DNA of 64,000 nucleotides from Limnospira fusiformis SAG 85.79 (lineage in GTDB: Bacteria > Cyanobacteriota > Cyanobacteriia > Cyanobacteriales > Microcoleaceae), in the NCBI RefSeq assembly GCF_012516315.1, contig NZ_CP051185.1, forward strand, positions 5,647,363 to 5,711,362, read 5' to 3'. Numbering within the stretch: the first letter of the stretch is position 1; every line of letters starts with the position of its first letter. The notes beneath the pieces are model-generated. The model worked only from the letters and a program-made list of their open reading frames with translations. It was not told the origin of the DNA and did no database searches. The position numbers were made by a program, and so were the translations under genes. Of the stretch, positions 53,044 through 62,107 are shown in pieces.

Positions 53044-54396
53044 TTAGCTTAATTTACCATCAGATTGATTCAGACGTTTCTGCCATTCCTCATCAATTTT
53101 ATCAGCGTTAGCAGCTTCTTGGTCAAGCATATCGGTTTCTGTGGTATAAGCCAAATCTTGATTGCTAATGACGGTTTCGGCGGCGAATTTACGCGCATAT
53201 TTTAACTTTTGTTGAACGGTATCATCAGCTTGATTTAAGGCGATCGCATGAGACTGGCGGTATTCATTACGCACAGCCATTTTACCATTGCGCCACTGTA
53301 CCCAAAAATATCTGATTAAAGGTACAATCAGAAAACCCGCACCATAGGCAAAAAGTAGGGGATAAATCATCTCCACAAATGCGACTAAGCCACCCATTTG
53401 CGCTGCCATTGCGCCATCTTCTAGTAAATGACCTAAAATCAATGCGCCGACGAAATTAACCGCACCTAAACCCGCTGCTAACATTAACTGATTAGAAGTA
53501 GCATTGCTAAACTTCCAATTATTTTCTTTGAGGTAGGTGGGGACGGGTTGGGGTCGATATTGAGTTGCAGTGGTTTGTAATTCGGGAAAATGATATACTA
53601 ACTGTCCTTCGGGACTCACTTCTGGCTGTCCGTTAAACCTAGTTAAAACTGGCAGCATATAGTCCTCAAATTCCTGGGAATAGGCGTTACCCAAATTATC
53701 CAAATAAGGGGCAATTTGTTCAGCTACTACTGCACCTTGATTGTTCCGAATTACTGTGGCGATCGCCTGCCAACGCTGTGCTTCTAAATTATAGTTAGGG
53801 TTGCCATCTCCAAACAGGAAAGAAAACACGACTTCAAAGAAGTTCATTTTCTCTTTTTTCAGTTTATTGGCAATCTTCTGTTGGCGACGATAATAATTGC
53901 CATTATCCCAACTCAGAAATGAGAGGGAGTTAGGGTGAAACCAAAAGTGGGGAATAAAAATCAGGCCGCGACCACGGGAACCGCCACCGCCACCACCGCC
54001 GCCACCGCTACGGTTAGAATCGCCAAAAAATACAATCGCTGCAATGGTTATAAAAATTAGGACTATGGACACCAATAACATAATCCCAAAGGAAATGCGA
54101 ATTAGATAAAATAGTATTCGCCAAACTTTTTGCCACCATTCATAAACTCTTAACCGCCAATATCGATTTCGCATGACAGCGCGAAAATTCTGGGGAAATA
54201 GGAAGGCAATATCCCCAGACTCAGATACTTGTAGATGTCCTCCGGCTTCTGATGCTAAGGCTAAAAGTTGCTGTTGGGCCAGGTTAACTTCAAGTCCAGC
54301 TTGAATGGCGACATCAGCACTACTGACGCGATATCCCAGCTTTTCGACAGCTTCAATAATAGCGGGGGAACTAGCAGAATTAAATAGGTTAGACAT
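53044..54396 (-). CDS. Conserved membrane protein of unknown function
   Basis: The 450 residues begin with a helical, winged-helix-like segment (EAVEKLGYRVSSADVAIQAG and LAQQQLLALASEAGGHLQVS), then a membrane span near residues 93-120 (ILFYLIRISFGIMLLVSIVL). A run of nine or ten Gly follows near residue 135, then HFWFHPNSLSFLSW and a NFFEVVFSFLFGDGNPN motif. After that come a second folded part containing ATVIRNNQGAVVAEQIAPYL and a further hydrophobic region near residues 310-360. Proteins of this layout occur in cyanobacteria and plastids (my recollection, unverified). No function is assigned. It converges on the glycosyl hydrolase gene, three bases apart. Confidence 0.65.
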   Translation of the reverse strand: MSNLFNSASSPAIIEAVEKLGYRVSSADVAIQAGLEVNLAQQQLLALASEAGGHLQVSESGDIAFLFPQNFRAVMRNRYWRLRVYEWWQKVWRILFYLIRISFGIMLLVSIVLIFITIAAIVFFGDSNRSGGGGGGGGGSRGRGLIFIPHFWFHPNSLSFLSWDNGNYYRRQQKIANKLKKEKMNFFEVVFSFLFGDGNPNYNLEAQRWQAIATVIRNNQGAVVAEQIAPYLDNLGNAYSQEFEDYMLPVLTRFNGQPEVSPEGQLVYHFPELQTTATQYRPQPVPTYLKENNWKFSNATSNQLMLAAGLGAVNFVGALILGHLLEDGAMAAQMGGLVAFVEMIYPLLFAYGAGFLIVPLIRYFWVQWRNGKMAVRNEYRQSHAIALNQADDTVQQKLKYARKFAAETVISNQDLAYTTETDMLDQEAANADKIDEEWQKRLNQSDGKLS

Positions 54397-54605
54397 GATT
54401 AAATCTTGACCATTTTCCTCGTGAGTTCTATTTGCCTATTTATATGATAATTATGGGTTAGGGGTGATCATTGGCAAAATCTGCTTTCAGCACTTACCAA
54501 TATTCTAGTCTATAATCCCAGAGTTTTCCCAAGGTTATTGGTTAATGTCTGATTGGAATAATTGGGCAATCATTAAGATATACAATAACTGCAAATAAGT
54601 TATTG

Positions 54606-55475
54606 ATGCTCATGAAAGTTGGATTAATTGGAACTGGACTTATGGGAGAGGCGATCGCCCTGCGACTATTGGAGGCGGGGTTAGATGTGGTAGCCTATAA
54701 CCGCACTGCGGCTAAATTACAGCCTCTTGAGGATAGGGGAGTAGCGATCGCCTCATCGGTAAAAGATGCGATCGCCCCTTGTGATTGCACTATTTTGATG
54801 TTAGCAGATGCGCCCGCCATTGAAAACATAGTACTATCCGCTGATATTCTTCCACACTGGCAGGGTCGCGCGGCCATCCAAATGGGTACTATTGGCCCAC
54901 GGGAAAGCCAAGCCATCAGAGACAAAATCGTTGCTGTGGGGGGGGAGTATATGGAGGCTCCGGTTTTGGGTAGCATTCCCCAGGTCAAATCCGGTACACT
55001 TCAGATCATGGTGGGGGGGACTGGCGAACAGTTGCAACGGTGCGAAAAAGTCCTTGCACCCCTGGGGGAGGCGATGCTAATTGGGGAGGTCGGTGCGGCG
55101 GCTGCGGTGAAATTAGCCCTAAATCAACTAATTGCCTCCCTCACGGCAGCCTTTGGCTTGAGTCTCAGCTTTATTCAGCGTCAGGGTGCAGATGTTGAAA
55201 TTTTTATGAAAATTCTCCGGGATAGTGCGTTATATGCGCCGACGTTTGATAAAAAGCTACAACGTATGATTGATGGGAATTATGCCGATCCCAATTTTCC
55301 GACTAAGCACTTGTTAAAGGATACTAACTTGTTTATAAATGAGGCGATCGCCTCTCAGTTAAATGTCGCCGGATTATCGGGGGTGCAAGAAATAATTGCA
55401 CAGGCAATCACCAATTTAGATTTGAGCGACCTGGATTATTCGGCATTAGTAGAAAGCATCCGAAACCCCAGTTAA
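54606..55475 (+). CDS. NAD(P)-dependent beta-hydroxyacid dehydrogenase family oxidoreductase
   Basis: The protein starts with the Rossmann fingerprint KVGLIGTGLMGEAIALRLL and carries the family segments TILMLADAPAIENIV, QMGTIGPRESQAI (substrate-binding region), GGEYMEAPVLGSIPQVKSG, the catalytic-lysine region AAVKLALNQLIAS near residue 170 and KDTNLFINEA near the end. The family includes 3-hydroxyisobutyrate, tartronate semialdehyde and glyoxylate/succinic semialdehyde reductases; the substrate is not decided here. Two ATG codons (54606 and 54612) precede the fingerprint; either gives a good N-terminus. A terminator-like hairpin follows. Confidence 0.85.
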   Translation: MLMKVGLIGTGLMGEAIALRLLEAGLDVVAYNRTAAKLQPLEDRGVAIASSVKDAIAPCDCTILMLADAPAIENIVLSADILPHWQGRAAIQMGTIGPRESQAIRDKIVAVGGEYMEAPVLGSIPQVKSGTLQIMVGGTGEQLQRCEKVLAPLGEAMLIGEVGAAAAVKLALNQLIASLTAAFGLSLSFIQRQGADVEIFMKILRDSALYAPTFDKKLQRMIDGNYADPNFPTKHLLKDTNLFINEAIASQLNVAGLSGVQEIIAQAITNLDLSDLDYSALVESIRNPS

Positions 55476-55489
55476 TTATATCATAAAAA

Positions 55490-55525
55490 ATCCCCCAATA
55501 GTCATTTTTGGAACTTCTGGGGGAT
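55490..55525. terminator. Bidirectional hairpin between convergent genes
   Basis: ATCCCCCA at 55490-55497 pairs with TGGGGGAT at 55518-55525. A run of A lies before and AT-rich sequence after the stem, so it can act as a terminator for the dehydrogenase gene and for the convergent SWIM-finger gene. Confidence 0.65.
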
Positions 55526-55535
55526 ATTAATTTAA

Positions 55536-56087
55536 TTAATTAGATGGCATCTGACACAATTGGGCAGCAATTTTATGTTTACAAATGGTTTGCCGATACC
55601 GCCAATCTTCACAGGTACATCCTCCCGATTTTACTAAGGATAGGGTATGATGATCGGGGTTCCAAACTACTGCACCTTGGGGAATTAGGCGCACTTGTAG
55701 AGGTTCTAGGGCTACTCGATTATAGCGAGATAGGAACATTTTAGCCTGGTTTTTATCGACGGCAACCGTGCCTTGATTGGTCTGGATAATTAAGCTGTGG
55801 TCGGTGATGTTAATCTCCAAAATCCGGGAATGTTTTACGCCTCGAATTGACAGAAAACAAGACCAAATCCTAGCAAAATCAGCTTTAGATACGAGACGAC
55901 TGCAACGACCCGCAGAAGTTTGATAAACCAGTCGCGGGGTATTGCCGGGGCCGATAGTATCAATATTTTCGAGTTTGATGGATTGAGAAATGAGAGGGGA
56001 AATTTTTGGGGTTTCTGGCTCTACCAAAGGGGAAGAATAAAACCCCAACCCGCTGTTAGCAGCGGTGGCGATCGCACTTTTACTCAT
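55536..56087 (-). CDS. SWIM-type zinc-finger protein of unknown function
   Basis: The 183 residues hold a beta-rich body (LVYQTSAGRCSRLVSKADFA, ILEINITDHSLIIQT, VRLIPQGAVVWNPDHHTL) and, at the end, a CxC...CxH zinc finger of SWIM type: GGCTCEDWRYRQTICKHKIAA. SWIM fingers bind DNA or proteins. The first 45 residues look disordered. The region upstream (its promoter side) is now separated from the next gene by a group II intron. Confidence 0.65.
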   Translation of the reverse strand: MSKSAIATAANSGLGFYSSPLVEPETPKISPLISQSIKLENIDTIGPGNTPRLVYQTSAGRCSRLVSKADFARIWSCFLSIRGVKHSRILEINITDHSLIIQTNQGTVAVDKNQAKMFLSRYNRVALEPLQVRLIPQGAVVWNPDHHTLSLVKSGGCTCEDWRYRQTICKHKIAAQLCQMPSN

Positions 56088-56125
56088 TGTGGTATTATAC
56101 CCTTGTGATCAAAATATTGGGGACT

Positions 56126-56168
56126 GAGCGCTCTATCCAGAATCAAGGGGGGAGGGCGCTCTTTTGTT
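56126..56168 (+). terminator. Terminator-like hairpin with T run at the intron edge
   Basis: GAGCGC at 56126-56131 pairs with GCGCTC at 56156-56161 and is followed by TTTTGTT on the plus strand. It touches the 3' end of the minus-strand intron. No plus-strand gene feeds into it directly, so it may be a leftover of an earlier arrangement or be part of the intron's target site. Confidence 0.5.
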
Positions 56169-57080
56169 ATGGTCGAAGGGAAAGTCACCTTTCCCAACTC
56201 CAATTCAAAACCGTGCTTGCGAGTTTCCCAGCACACGGCTCCTGATGTGGATACCCTCTTTGTCAAAGGAACAAGGTTACGACCCCCTGCTTTATGACTT
56301 CAACTTTGGGAGCTATATGCTTGCGTTAGTCTTTAAACTCGCTTTCGCCATTAAACTCTTACTTATCGCAGTCTCTATATCCACACCGTGACTAGTGGGC
56401 ATATCCCAACCATTACAGTTAGGCATTGGCTTTCAGTCACATCCCTTCCCCTTATGAGCTTGCGCTTACACTTTTCACTACTCTACGAGATGTACTCGTA
56501 GAGAGCCCAACAGGGGTTTCAACGTTCCGTATATATGGGCATTCCATCTTTAGATTTGTCTTATCCACCGGGGTACATTTTAAAAGTCTGTGTAGGTGTT
56601 GATAACAGTACCCTACTTTTCCCCTTACTCTTTTGAGCGTAGCGTGTCAACCTATTTCGCTACTTAATACTTACGGTGGTTCAAGCCAGACATTTGGTTT
56701 CCCTAATCATGGATGGTTGGCAGTGGTCGGATTGGGAATAGGTTTCCCTTACGCCTTCCGTTCCCCGCTTCAATCCCAGATTTGTGATTTCTGAAACTGG
56801 GGGTGGCTATCGCCTTTACTCTTTCCCAAATCACCCCAAGTGGGTTAAATACTCCTCCTTATAGTATACTTGGAGGATAAATAGTGTATTCTGTGATTTC
56901 TTATATGGGATTGACCTTGAGTTCCCTGCCTTGCTTAGTCTATGCTTATTCTATACTCTAAGCACTCTAAGCGTCGGGACATATATACAGTTAAGGGGTT
57001 AGACTGGTTGAAGGTCTAATTGCCCTCTAGGAGGTTATTTCAGGCATTGCAGCCTTATTTGACTCCTAAACGTCTCGCAC
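56166..57080 (-). mobile_element. Group II intron without an encoded maturase
   Basis: On the minus strand a GTGCGAGACG 5' end (complement of 57071-57080) fits the GTGYG consensus. Near the other end a domain V-like element starts GAGCCGTGTGC, has a GGGAAACTC apical part with a GAAA-type loop, and closes with GCACGGTTTTGA (about 56197-56233). It is followed by a domain VI-like stem with GGGAAAGGTGAC and TTTCCC, and a 3' end near GACCATAAC (56166-56174). The roughly 915 bases hold no reading frame for a reverse transcriptase in any frame, so it is an ORF-less intron that would need a maturase in trans, or a degenerate copy. It lies in the gap between the SWIM-finger gene and leuC, inside no gene. 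Confidence 0.72.
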
Positions 57081-57255
57081 GTTATCTCTATTATAGCAAA
57101 TCGGAAAAGTGATCGGGGGCTAAAACCTAAGATAGTTGGGAAATTAGGGCATTTGAGGGGGTCGATCCGTCGCCCCGCTTTACCACAGTTCCCAAACAGG
57201 TTAAAATAGGGCAGATATATCAGCGCGTTCGATACGCCGATTAACCGATGGTTTT

Positions 57256-58665
57256 ATGAGCAAAGGAACACTATTTGATAAAGTTTGGGACCTCCATACA
57301 GTGGGAACCCTACCATCCGGTGAGACTCAACTCTTCATTGGTCTACACCTGATCCATGAGGTGACAAGTCCCCAGGCTTTCGCGATGTTACGCGATCGCC
57401 AATTGAAAGTCCTATTTCCAGAACGCACCGTGGCTACGGTGGATCATATCGTCCCCACGGAAAATCAAGCTCGTCCCTTCGTGGATGTCCTGGCTGAGGA
57501 GATGATGCGAGCCTTAGAAAAAAGCTGTGCGGAACACAAGATCCGATTTTATAACATCGGTTCGGGTAATCAAGGCATTGTCCATGTGATCGCACCGGAA
57601 CAAGGCCTAACTCAACCGGGAATGACGATCGCCTGTGGAGACTCCCACACCTCCACCCATGGCGCTTTTGGGGCGATCGCTTTTGGTATCGGTACTTCCC
57701 AAGTTCGGGATGTTCTCGCTTCCCAAACCCTAGCCTTATCAAAACTCAAAGTTCGCCGCATTGAAATTAACGGCCAACTCCCCCCAGGTGTCTACGCCAA
57801 AGATGTCACCCTCCATGTGATTCGACAATTGGGAGTTAAAGGCGGCGTGGGTTATGCTTACGAATACGCCGGAACCACCATTGAAGCCATGTCAATGGAA
57901 GAACGGATGACTGTTTGTAATATGTCTATTGAAGGTGGCGCGCGTTGTGGTTATGTTAACCCCGATCAAGTCACTTTTGACTATCTCAAAGACCGCGATT
58001 TTGCCCCCAAAGGCGAAAATTGGGATAAAGCGATCGCCTGGTGGCAACAAATTCGCAGTGATGCCGATGCCGTTTATGATGATGTGGTAACTTTTGATGC
58101 TGCTGATATTCCCCCGACGGTCACTTGGGGAATTACTCCCGGACAGGGTATTGGCGTTGATGAGGTCATCCCTAAACCGGAAAATCTCCCCCCAAGCGAT
58201 CAGGCGATCGCATCAGAAGCATACCGCTATATGGAGTTTACCCCCGGAACTCCCATTGAGGGAACCAAAGTTGATGTTTGCTTTATCGGAAGTTGCACCA
58301 ACGGACGCTTAACCGACCTACGGGAGGCGGCTAAATTTGCCCAAGGTCGCAAAGTCGCCCCAGGGGTGAAAGCCTTTGTAGTTCCCGGTTCCGAAAGAGT
58401 TAAACAAGCCGCTGAAGCTGAAGGACTAGATCAAATCTTCCGAGAAGCAGGTTTTGAGTGGCGAGAAGCCGGGTGTTCTATGTGTTTGGCTATGAACCCT
58501 GACAAGTTACAGGGAAACCAAATTAGTGCATCTTCTTCTAACCGCAATTTTAAAGGCCGTCAAGGTTCCTCTACCGGACGCACATTATTAATGAGTCCCG
58601 CCATGGTCGTCGCGGCGGCGGTTAACGGAAAAGTTGCCGATGTTCGTAAGTTAATCGAAGCCTAG
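57256..58665 (+). CDS. leuC: 3-isopropylmalate dehydratase large subunit LeuC
   Basis: LeuC with LeuD isomerises 2- to 3-isopropylmalate in leucine synthesis. The 469-residue length is normal. Landmarks: [12 protein letters not shown] start, [21 protein letters not shown] near residue 131, and the three [4Fe-4S] cysteines in [13 protein letters not shown] near residue 347 and [14 protein letters not shown] near residue 405. The last region ([12 protein letters not shown], then [14 protein letters not shown]) is typical. leuD follows 95 bases downstream on the same strand, with a hairpin between them. Confidence 0.97.
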   Translation: MSKGTLFDKVWDLHTVGTLPSGETQLFIGLHLIHEVTSPQAFAMLRDRQLKVLFPERTVATVDHIVPTENQARPFVDVLAEEMMRALEKSCAEHKIRFYNIGSGNQGIVHVIAPEQGLTQPGMTIACGDSHTSTHGAFGAIAFGIGTSQVRDVLASQTLALSKLKVRRIEINGQLPPGVYAKDVTLHVIRQLGVKGGVGYAYEYAGTTIEAMSMEERMTVCNMSIEGGARCGYVNPDQVTFDYLKDRDFAPKGENWDKAIAWWQQIRSDADAVYDDVVTFDAADIPPTVTWGITPGQGIGVDEVIPKPENLPPSDQAIASEAYRYMEFTPGTPIEGTKVDVCFIGSCTNGRLTDLREAAKFAQGRKVAPGVKAFVVPGSERVKQAAEAEGLDQIFREAGFEWREAGCSMCLAMNPDKLQGNQISASSSNRNFKGRQGSSTGRTLLMSPAMVVAAAVNGKVADVRKLIEA

Positions 58666-58674
58666 TTAATTAGT

Positions 58675-58707
58675 ACCCCCATTACCTGATGCAACCGGGT
58701 AGGGGGG
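58675..58707. other. Hairpin between leuC and leuD
   Basis: ACCCCCATTACC at 58675 can pair with GGGTAGGGGG at 58697 with one bulge. Without a T run it is more likely an intercistronic RNA stem, perhaps affecting mRNA stability, than a terminator. Confidence 0.4.
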
Positions 58708-58760
58708 AACTCTCCTTATTTCCTCTTGTTAACTAATCCGAATCTTCCTAGTCAAAAATC

Positions 58761-59366
58761 ATGAGTAAAATTCACAAGGTGTCAGGACGCGGTATCCCCT
58801 TAGTTGGTGGTGATATTGACACCGATCGCATCATTCCCGCCCGGTTTTTACGCTGTGTAACCTTTGATGGTTTGGGACAACAAGTATTTGCTGATGACCG
58901 TCAACAATTAAACGGAAATCATCCCTTTGACCTCCCACAATATCAAGGTGCTAATATCTTGGTGGTTAATGAAAATTTTGGCTGTGGTTCCTCCCGAGAA
59001 CACGCTCCCCAAGCTATAGCCAAATGGGGTATTCAAGCTATTGTCGGGGAAAGTTTCGCCGAAATCTTTTTTGGTAATTGCGTGGCGATCGGAGTTCCCT
59101 GTGTCACCGCTACACCAGAGGCGGTCACACAATTACAACAGTTATTACAGCAAAATCCCCAAGTTGAAATTATCATGGATCTGGGGATGCTGAAAGTTCA
59201 CGGCGGCGACTTAACTATTGATGTGAACATGAATGAAGGCTCCCGACAGTCCTTTATTAATGGTAGTTGGGATAATTGCGGTCAGTTGATTGCTAATCAT
59301 GACCAGATCCGCACTACTGCTGCTAAGTTGCCCTATTGGCAATGGGATAATTCGGCGATCGCATAA
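58761..59366 (+). CDS. leuD: 3-isopropylmalate dehydratase small subunit LeuD
   Basis: The 201 residues fit Leu[21 protein letters not shown] at the start, [16 protein letters not shown], and the substrate-loop motif [20 protein letters not shown] near residue 72, followed by [17 protein letters not shown]. It forms a heterodimer with LeuC. The 201-residue length is normal for the bacterial small subunit. Confidence 0.95.
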   Translation: MSKIHKVSGRGIPLVGGDIDTDRIIPARFLRCVTFDGLGQQVFADDRQQLNGNHPFDLPQYQGANILVVNENFGCGSSREHAPQAIAKWGIQAIVGESFAEIFFGNCVAIGVPCVTATPEAVTQLQQLLQQNPQVEIIMDLGMLKVHGGDLTIDVNMNEGSRQSFINGSWDNCGQLIANHDQIRTTAAKLPYWQWDNSAIA

Positions 59367-59489
59367 TCTTACCCCAGTTTTGGTAGTAGGTTGGGTTGAA
59401 CATTTCGCCTAACCTATTCCCCTTTCGCGTATACTTACTCAAGTGCCGGAATTATTCTAGCCACAGCAGCGATATCATTGCTTAAATCC

Positions 59490-60152
59490 ATGATTCCCTA
59501 TCAAAACCCCATTGATTCTACACCCTATCTAATTTATCCCCCCTTACCTGACCCCCTATTTATTCCCGGAAAACCCATCAAATTAGGGGTTTTGGCTTCC
59601 GGTAGTGGCAGTAATTTTGAAGTAATTGCCCAAAAAATACGCGATGGACAACTTAACGCCCAAATACAGGTTTTAGTTTACAATAACCCCAAGGCTAAGG
59701 TTAAACAACGCGCCGAAAAGTTTGATATCCCCACTATTCTGGTTAATCACCGCGACTACCCCACTAGAGAAAGTTTTGATCAGCAGGTTGTTGATACCCT
59801 CAATCAATATGATCTCGATTTGGTTGTATTTGCGGGATGGATGCGAATTGCTACCCAGGTTTTGGTAGCCGCTTTTCCTCACCAAATTATTAACCTACAC
59901 CCCGCTATATTGCCCAGTTTTCCCGGTATTCGTGGCGTTGAACAAGCCTTGGAATCGGGAGTTAAAATTACAGGATGTACCGTCCATCTTGTCGAGTTGG
60001 CTGTTGATAGCGGTCCGATTTTGATGCAAGCCGCTGTCCCCGTTTTACCCCAGGATACTCCCGAAACTCTCCATCAGCGCATTCAAGTATGTGAACATCA
60101 GATTATGCTTGGGGCGATCGCTTTGATGAACCAAAAATTGCTATTAACCTGA
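59490..60152 (+). CDS. purN: Phosphoribosylglycinamide formyltransferase PurN
   Basis: PurN transfers the formyl group of 10-formyltetrahydrofolate to GAR in purine synthesis. The 220 residues have the GAR-binding LGVLASGSGSNFEVIAQKI near residue 33, the catalytic Asn-x-His segment INLHPAILPSFPGIRG near residue 135, and the catalytic Asp in LAVDSGPILMQAAVPV near residue 170. The ATG at 59490 is used; a TTG lies four codons upstream. The first 30 residues before the fold are longer than in E. coli, as often in cyanobacteria. Confidence 0.94.
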   Translation: MIPYQNPIDSTPYLIYPPLPDPLFIPGKPIKLGVLASGSGSNFEVIAQKIRDGQLNAQIQVLVYNNPKAKVKQRAEKFDIPTILVNHRDYPTRESFDQQVVDTLNQYDLDLVVFAGWMRIATQVLVAAFPHQIINLHPAILPSFPGIRGVEQALESGVKITGCTVHLVELAVDSGPILMQAAVPVLPQDTPETLHQRIQVCEHQIMLGAIALMNQKLLLT

Positions 60153-60235
60153 TTTTGTGAAGTTTTGTAAAGAAAAGTTAAGAAATGTTAAAAAAATCGC
60201 CTTTTTTCTGGGGGGGGTAGCTTTTGGGGCTGACT

Positions 60236-60246
60236 TGTGCTATACT
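60236..60246 (+). promoter_or_regulatory. Possible extended -10 promoter of the asparagine-synthetase-like gene
   Basis: TGTGCTATACT matches an extended -10 element (TGnTATACT-like) about 155 bases before the ATG at 60404. No convincing -35 box precedes it. This is a pattern match only. Confidence 0.3.
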
Positions 60247-60403
60247 TTTTAGATAATGGGAATATTGGCATTTTTTTAGCAAACCGTTAGAGTTCGATTA
60301 TGAAGCATTACACTTAAATAATCCCACAAATTGCACCAATTTGTCAACCCCTGCGAAGGAATTTCGGCTAAAATGCAACTTGGAGCAGTACCTATCCCTG
60401 AAT

Positions 60404-62107
60404 ATGTCTTTTTTATCATCCTGGCAGCTTTTGAAACCTCGTCATCGTCAAAGATTACCAGAGCCAGAAATCCGGCCAAATTGGTGGGTAAGTTTAGGTA
60501 ATGATATCACTCCATCGAATGAAATAACTTGGCAAGAGGAGACAATTGCGATTTACCAAACCCAGCCAATTATCAGCTTAAAGCAGCGATTTGTCATAGT
60601 AGGGGAGAGTAGTTTAATTAATGGGGATATTGACCAATTATTAGACGATTTAGATCACAGGGATAATATTCCCGAAGTCCTGTCGCAGTTACAAGGAATA
60701 TTTGCCCTAGTGATTTGGGACAGAAGCCAAAGGCGACTGTGGTTAGCACGAGATGCTGTAGGTGGGAGAAACCTATACTATACAATTAATCAAGGTATTT
60801 TGCGGGTAGCACCTCGTCTGAGAAGCCTAGGGAAATTTCATCCCCAAAAATTAGATTATCTAGCTTTACGAGACTATCTTTCTTGCGCGTTTATTCCGGG
60901 AGAACAAACCATCTGGGAAGGGGTAAAAGAAGTACGTCCGGGGACAATACACGAATGGTCATACCCTGGGAAATCTCGGAAAATACAAGTTTATTGGCAA
61001 CCGGAAGAACAAATAGGCGATCGCGATCAACCCCTAGAATATTACAGCCAAAAATTGCGATCGCTTCTTAATCAAGTAGTGGCAGAATCCCTACCTATTG
61101 GGGAACCTGTCGGCGCTTATTTATCAGGGGGATTAGACTCTAGTGCGATTACAGCTTTAGCCAGTAAATTTCATCAGCAGGAAGTCCATACTTATTCAAT
61201 CCATTTTGGGGCTGAATATCCCAACGAATTAGAATTTGCCAATTTAGTAGCGGAACATTGCCAAACTCAGCATCATATTCTGGAAATCCAGCCAGAAACT
61301 GTATGGGATAATCTAGCAATTACTATGGCAAATTTAGACGATCCTATTGGTGATCCTCTGACAGTTCCTAACTATTTATTGGGACAGGTAGCCAAACAGG
61401 ATGTCGGAGTTATTTTAAACGGGGAAGGAGGCGACCCTTGTTTTGGCGGTCCGAAAAATAAGCCGATGTTACTCTATGAACTGTATGGGAATATTTACAA
61501 CCATTTTCCTAATCGTCTGACCACCTATTTAGAGTCTTTTAAAAAATGCTATCCCCATTTACCGGAACTTCTGAAACCGGAAATTTGGCAGCAGGTAAAA
61601 GATGCGCCGTCAGTATTTGAACCCGACTTAAATTCCGCCCAAGAATATTTAAATCGATTGATGCTAATTAATATTAAATTTAAGGGGGCAGACCATATTT
61701 TAACCAAAGTGAGTAATATGACATCGGCGGCGGGTTTAGAAGGGCGATCGCCATTATTTGATCAGCGAGTTGTTGACCTAAGTTTACAAGTTCCACCGGT
61801 GTATAAACTCTCTGCTGCTAATGAGAAAGCCGTGTTAAAAGCAGCGGTTACTGATGTATTACCAGCCTCGATTATTTATCGCCCAAAAAGTGGGATGCGG
61901 GTTCCTGTAGGTTCGTGGTTTTACCACCATTGGCAACAACGCACCCAGGCATTATTGTTCAATAAAAATGCGGCGATCGCCCCTTATATTAACCAAAAGT
62001 TTATTAAGGAACTTTTCAACCCCCAAAGTCCGGCTTATCAAAAATTTGGGATTAAACTCTGGTTATTAGTGAGTTTAGAAATTTGGCTACAAACCCAGAA
62101 AAATTAA
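60404..62107 (+). CDS. Asparagine-synthetase-like protein without the N-terminal glutaminase Cys
   Basis: The 567 residues have an N-terminal Ntn-hydrolase-like half (GIFALVIWDRSQRRLWLARDAVGGRNLYY near residue 100) and a C-terminal ATP-pyrophosphatase synthetase half. The latter has the PP-loop GAYLSGGLDSSAITAL near residue 240, a later VILNGEGGDPCFGG near residue 335 and LEGRSPLFDQRVVDLSL near residue 445. True glutamine-dependent AsnB begins Met-Cys-Gly, with Cys2 as nucleophile; this one begins MSFLSSWQLLKPRH from the best start, and no Met-Cys is available in frame. So it is either ammonia-dependent or, like beta-lactam and lasso-peptide enzymes, makes another amide. The stop overlaps the convergent dndD by four bases. 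Confidence 0.8.
   Translation: MSFLSSWQLLKPRHRQRLPEPEIRPNWWVSLGNDITPSNEITWQEETIAIYQTQPIISLKQRFVIVGESSLINGDIDQLLDDLDHRDNIPEVLSQLQGIFALVIWDRSQRRLWLARDAVGGRNLYYTINQGILRVAPRLRSLGKFHPQKLDYLALRDYLSCAFIPGEQTIWEGVKEVRPGTIHEWSYPGKSRKIQVYWQPEEQIGDRDQPLEYYSQKLRSLLNQVVAESLPIGEPVGAYLSGGLDSSAITALASKFHQQEVHTYSIHFGAEYPNELEFANLVAEHCQTQHHILEIQPETVWDNLAITMANLDDPIGDPLTVPNYLLGQVAKQDVGVILNGEGGDPCFGGPKNKPMLLYELYGNIYNHFPNRLTTYLESFKKCYPHLPELLKPEIWQQVKDAPSVFEPDLNSAQEYLNRLMLINIKFKGADHILTKVSNMTSAAGLEGRSPLFDQRVVDLSLQVPPVYKLSAANEKAVLKAAVTDVLPASIIYRPKSGMRVPVGSWFYHHWQQRTQALLFNKNAAIAPYINQKFIKELFNPQSPAYQKFGIKLWLLVSLEIWLQTQKN

Noticed and set aside
56164..56391. 75-residue plus-strand frame in the leuC upstream gap
   Set aside because: It lies across domain V of the minus-strand intron and has no protein-like features.
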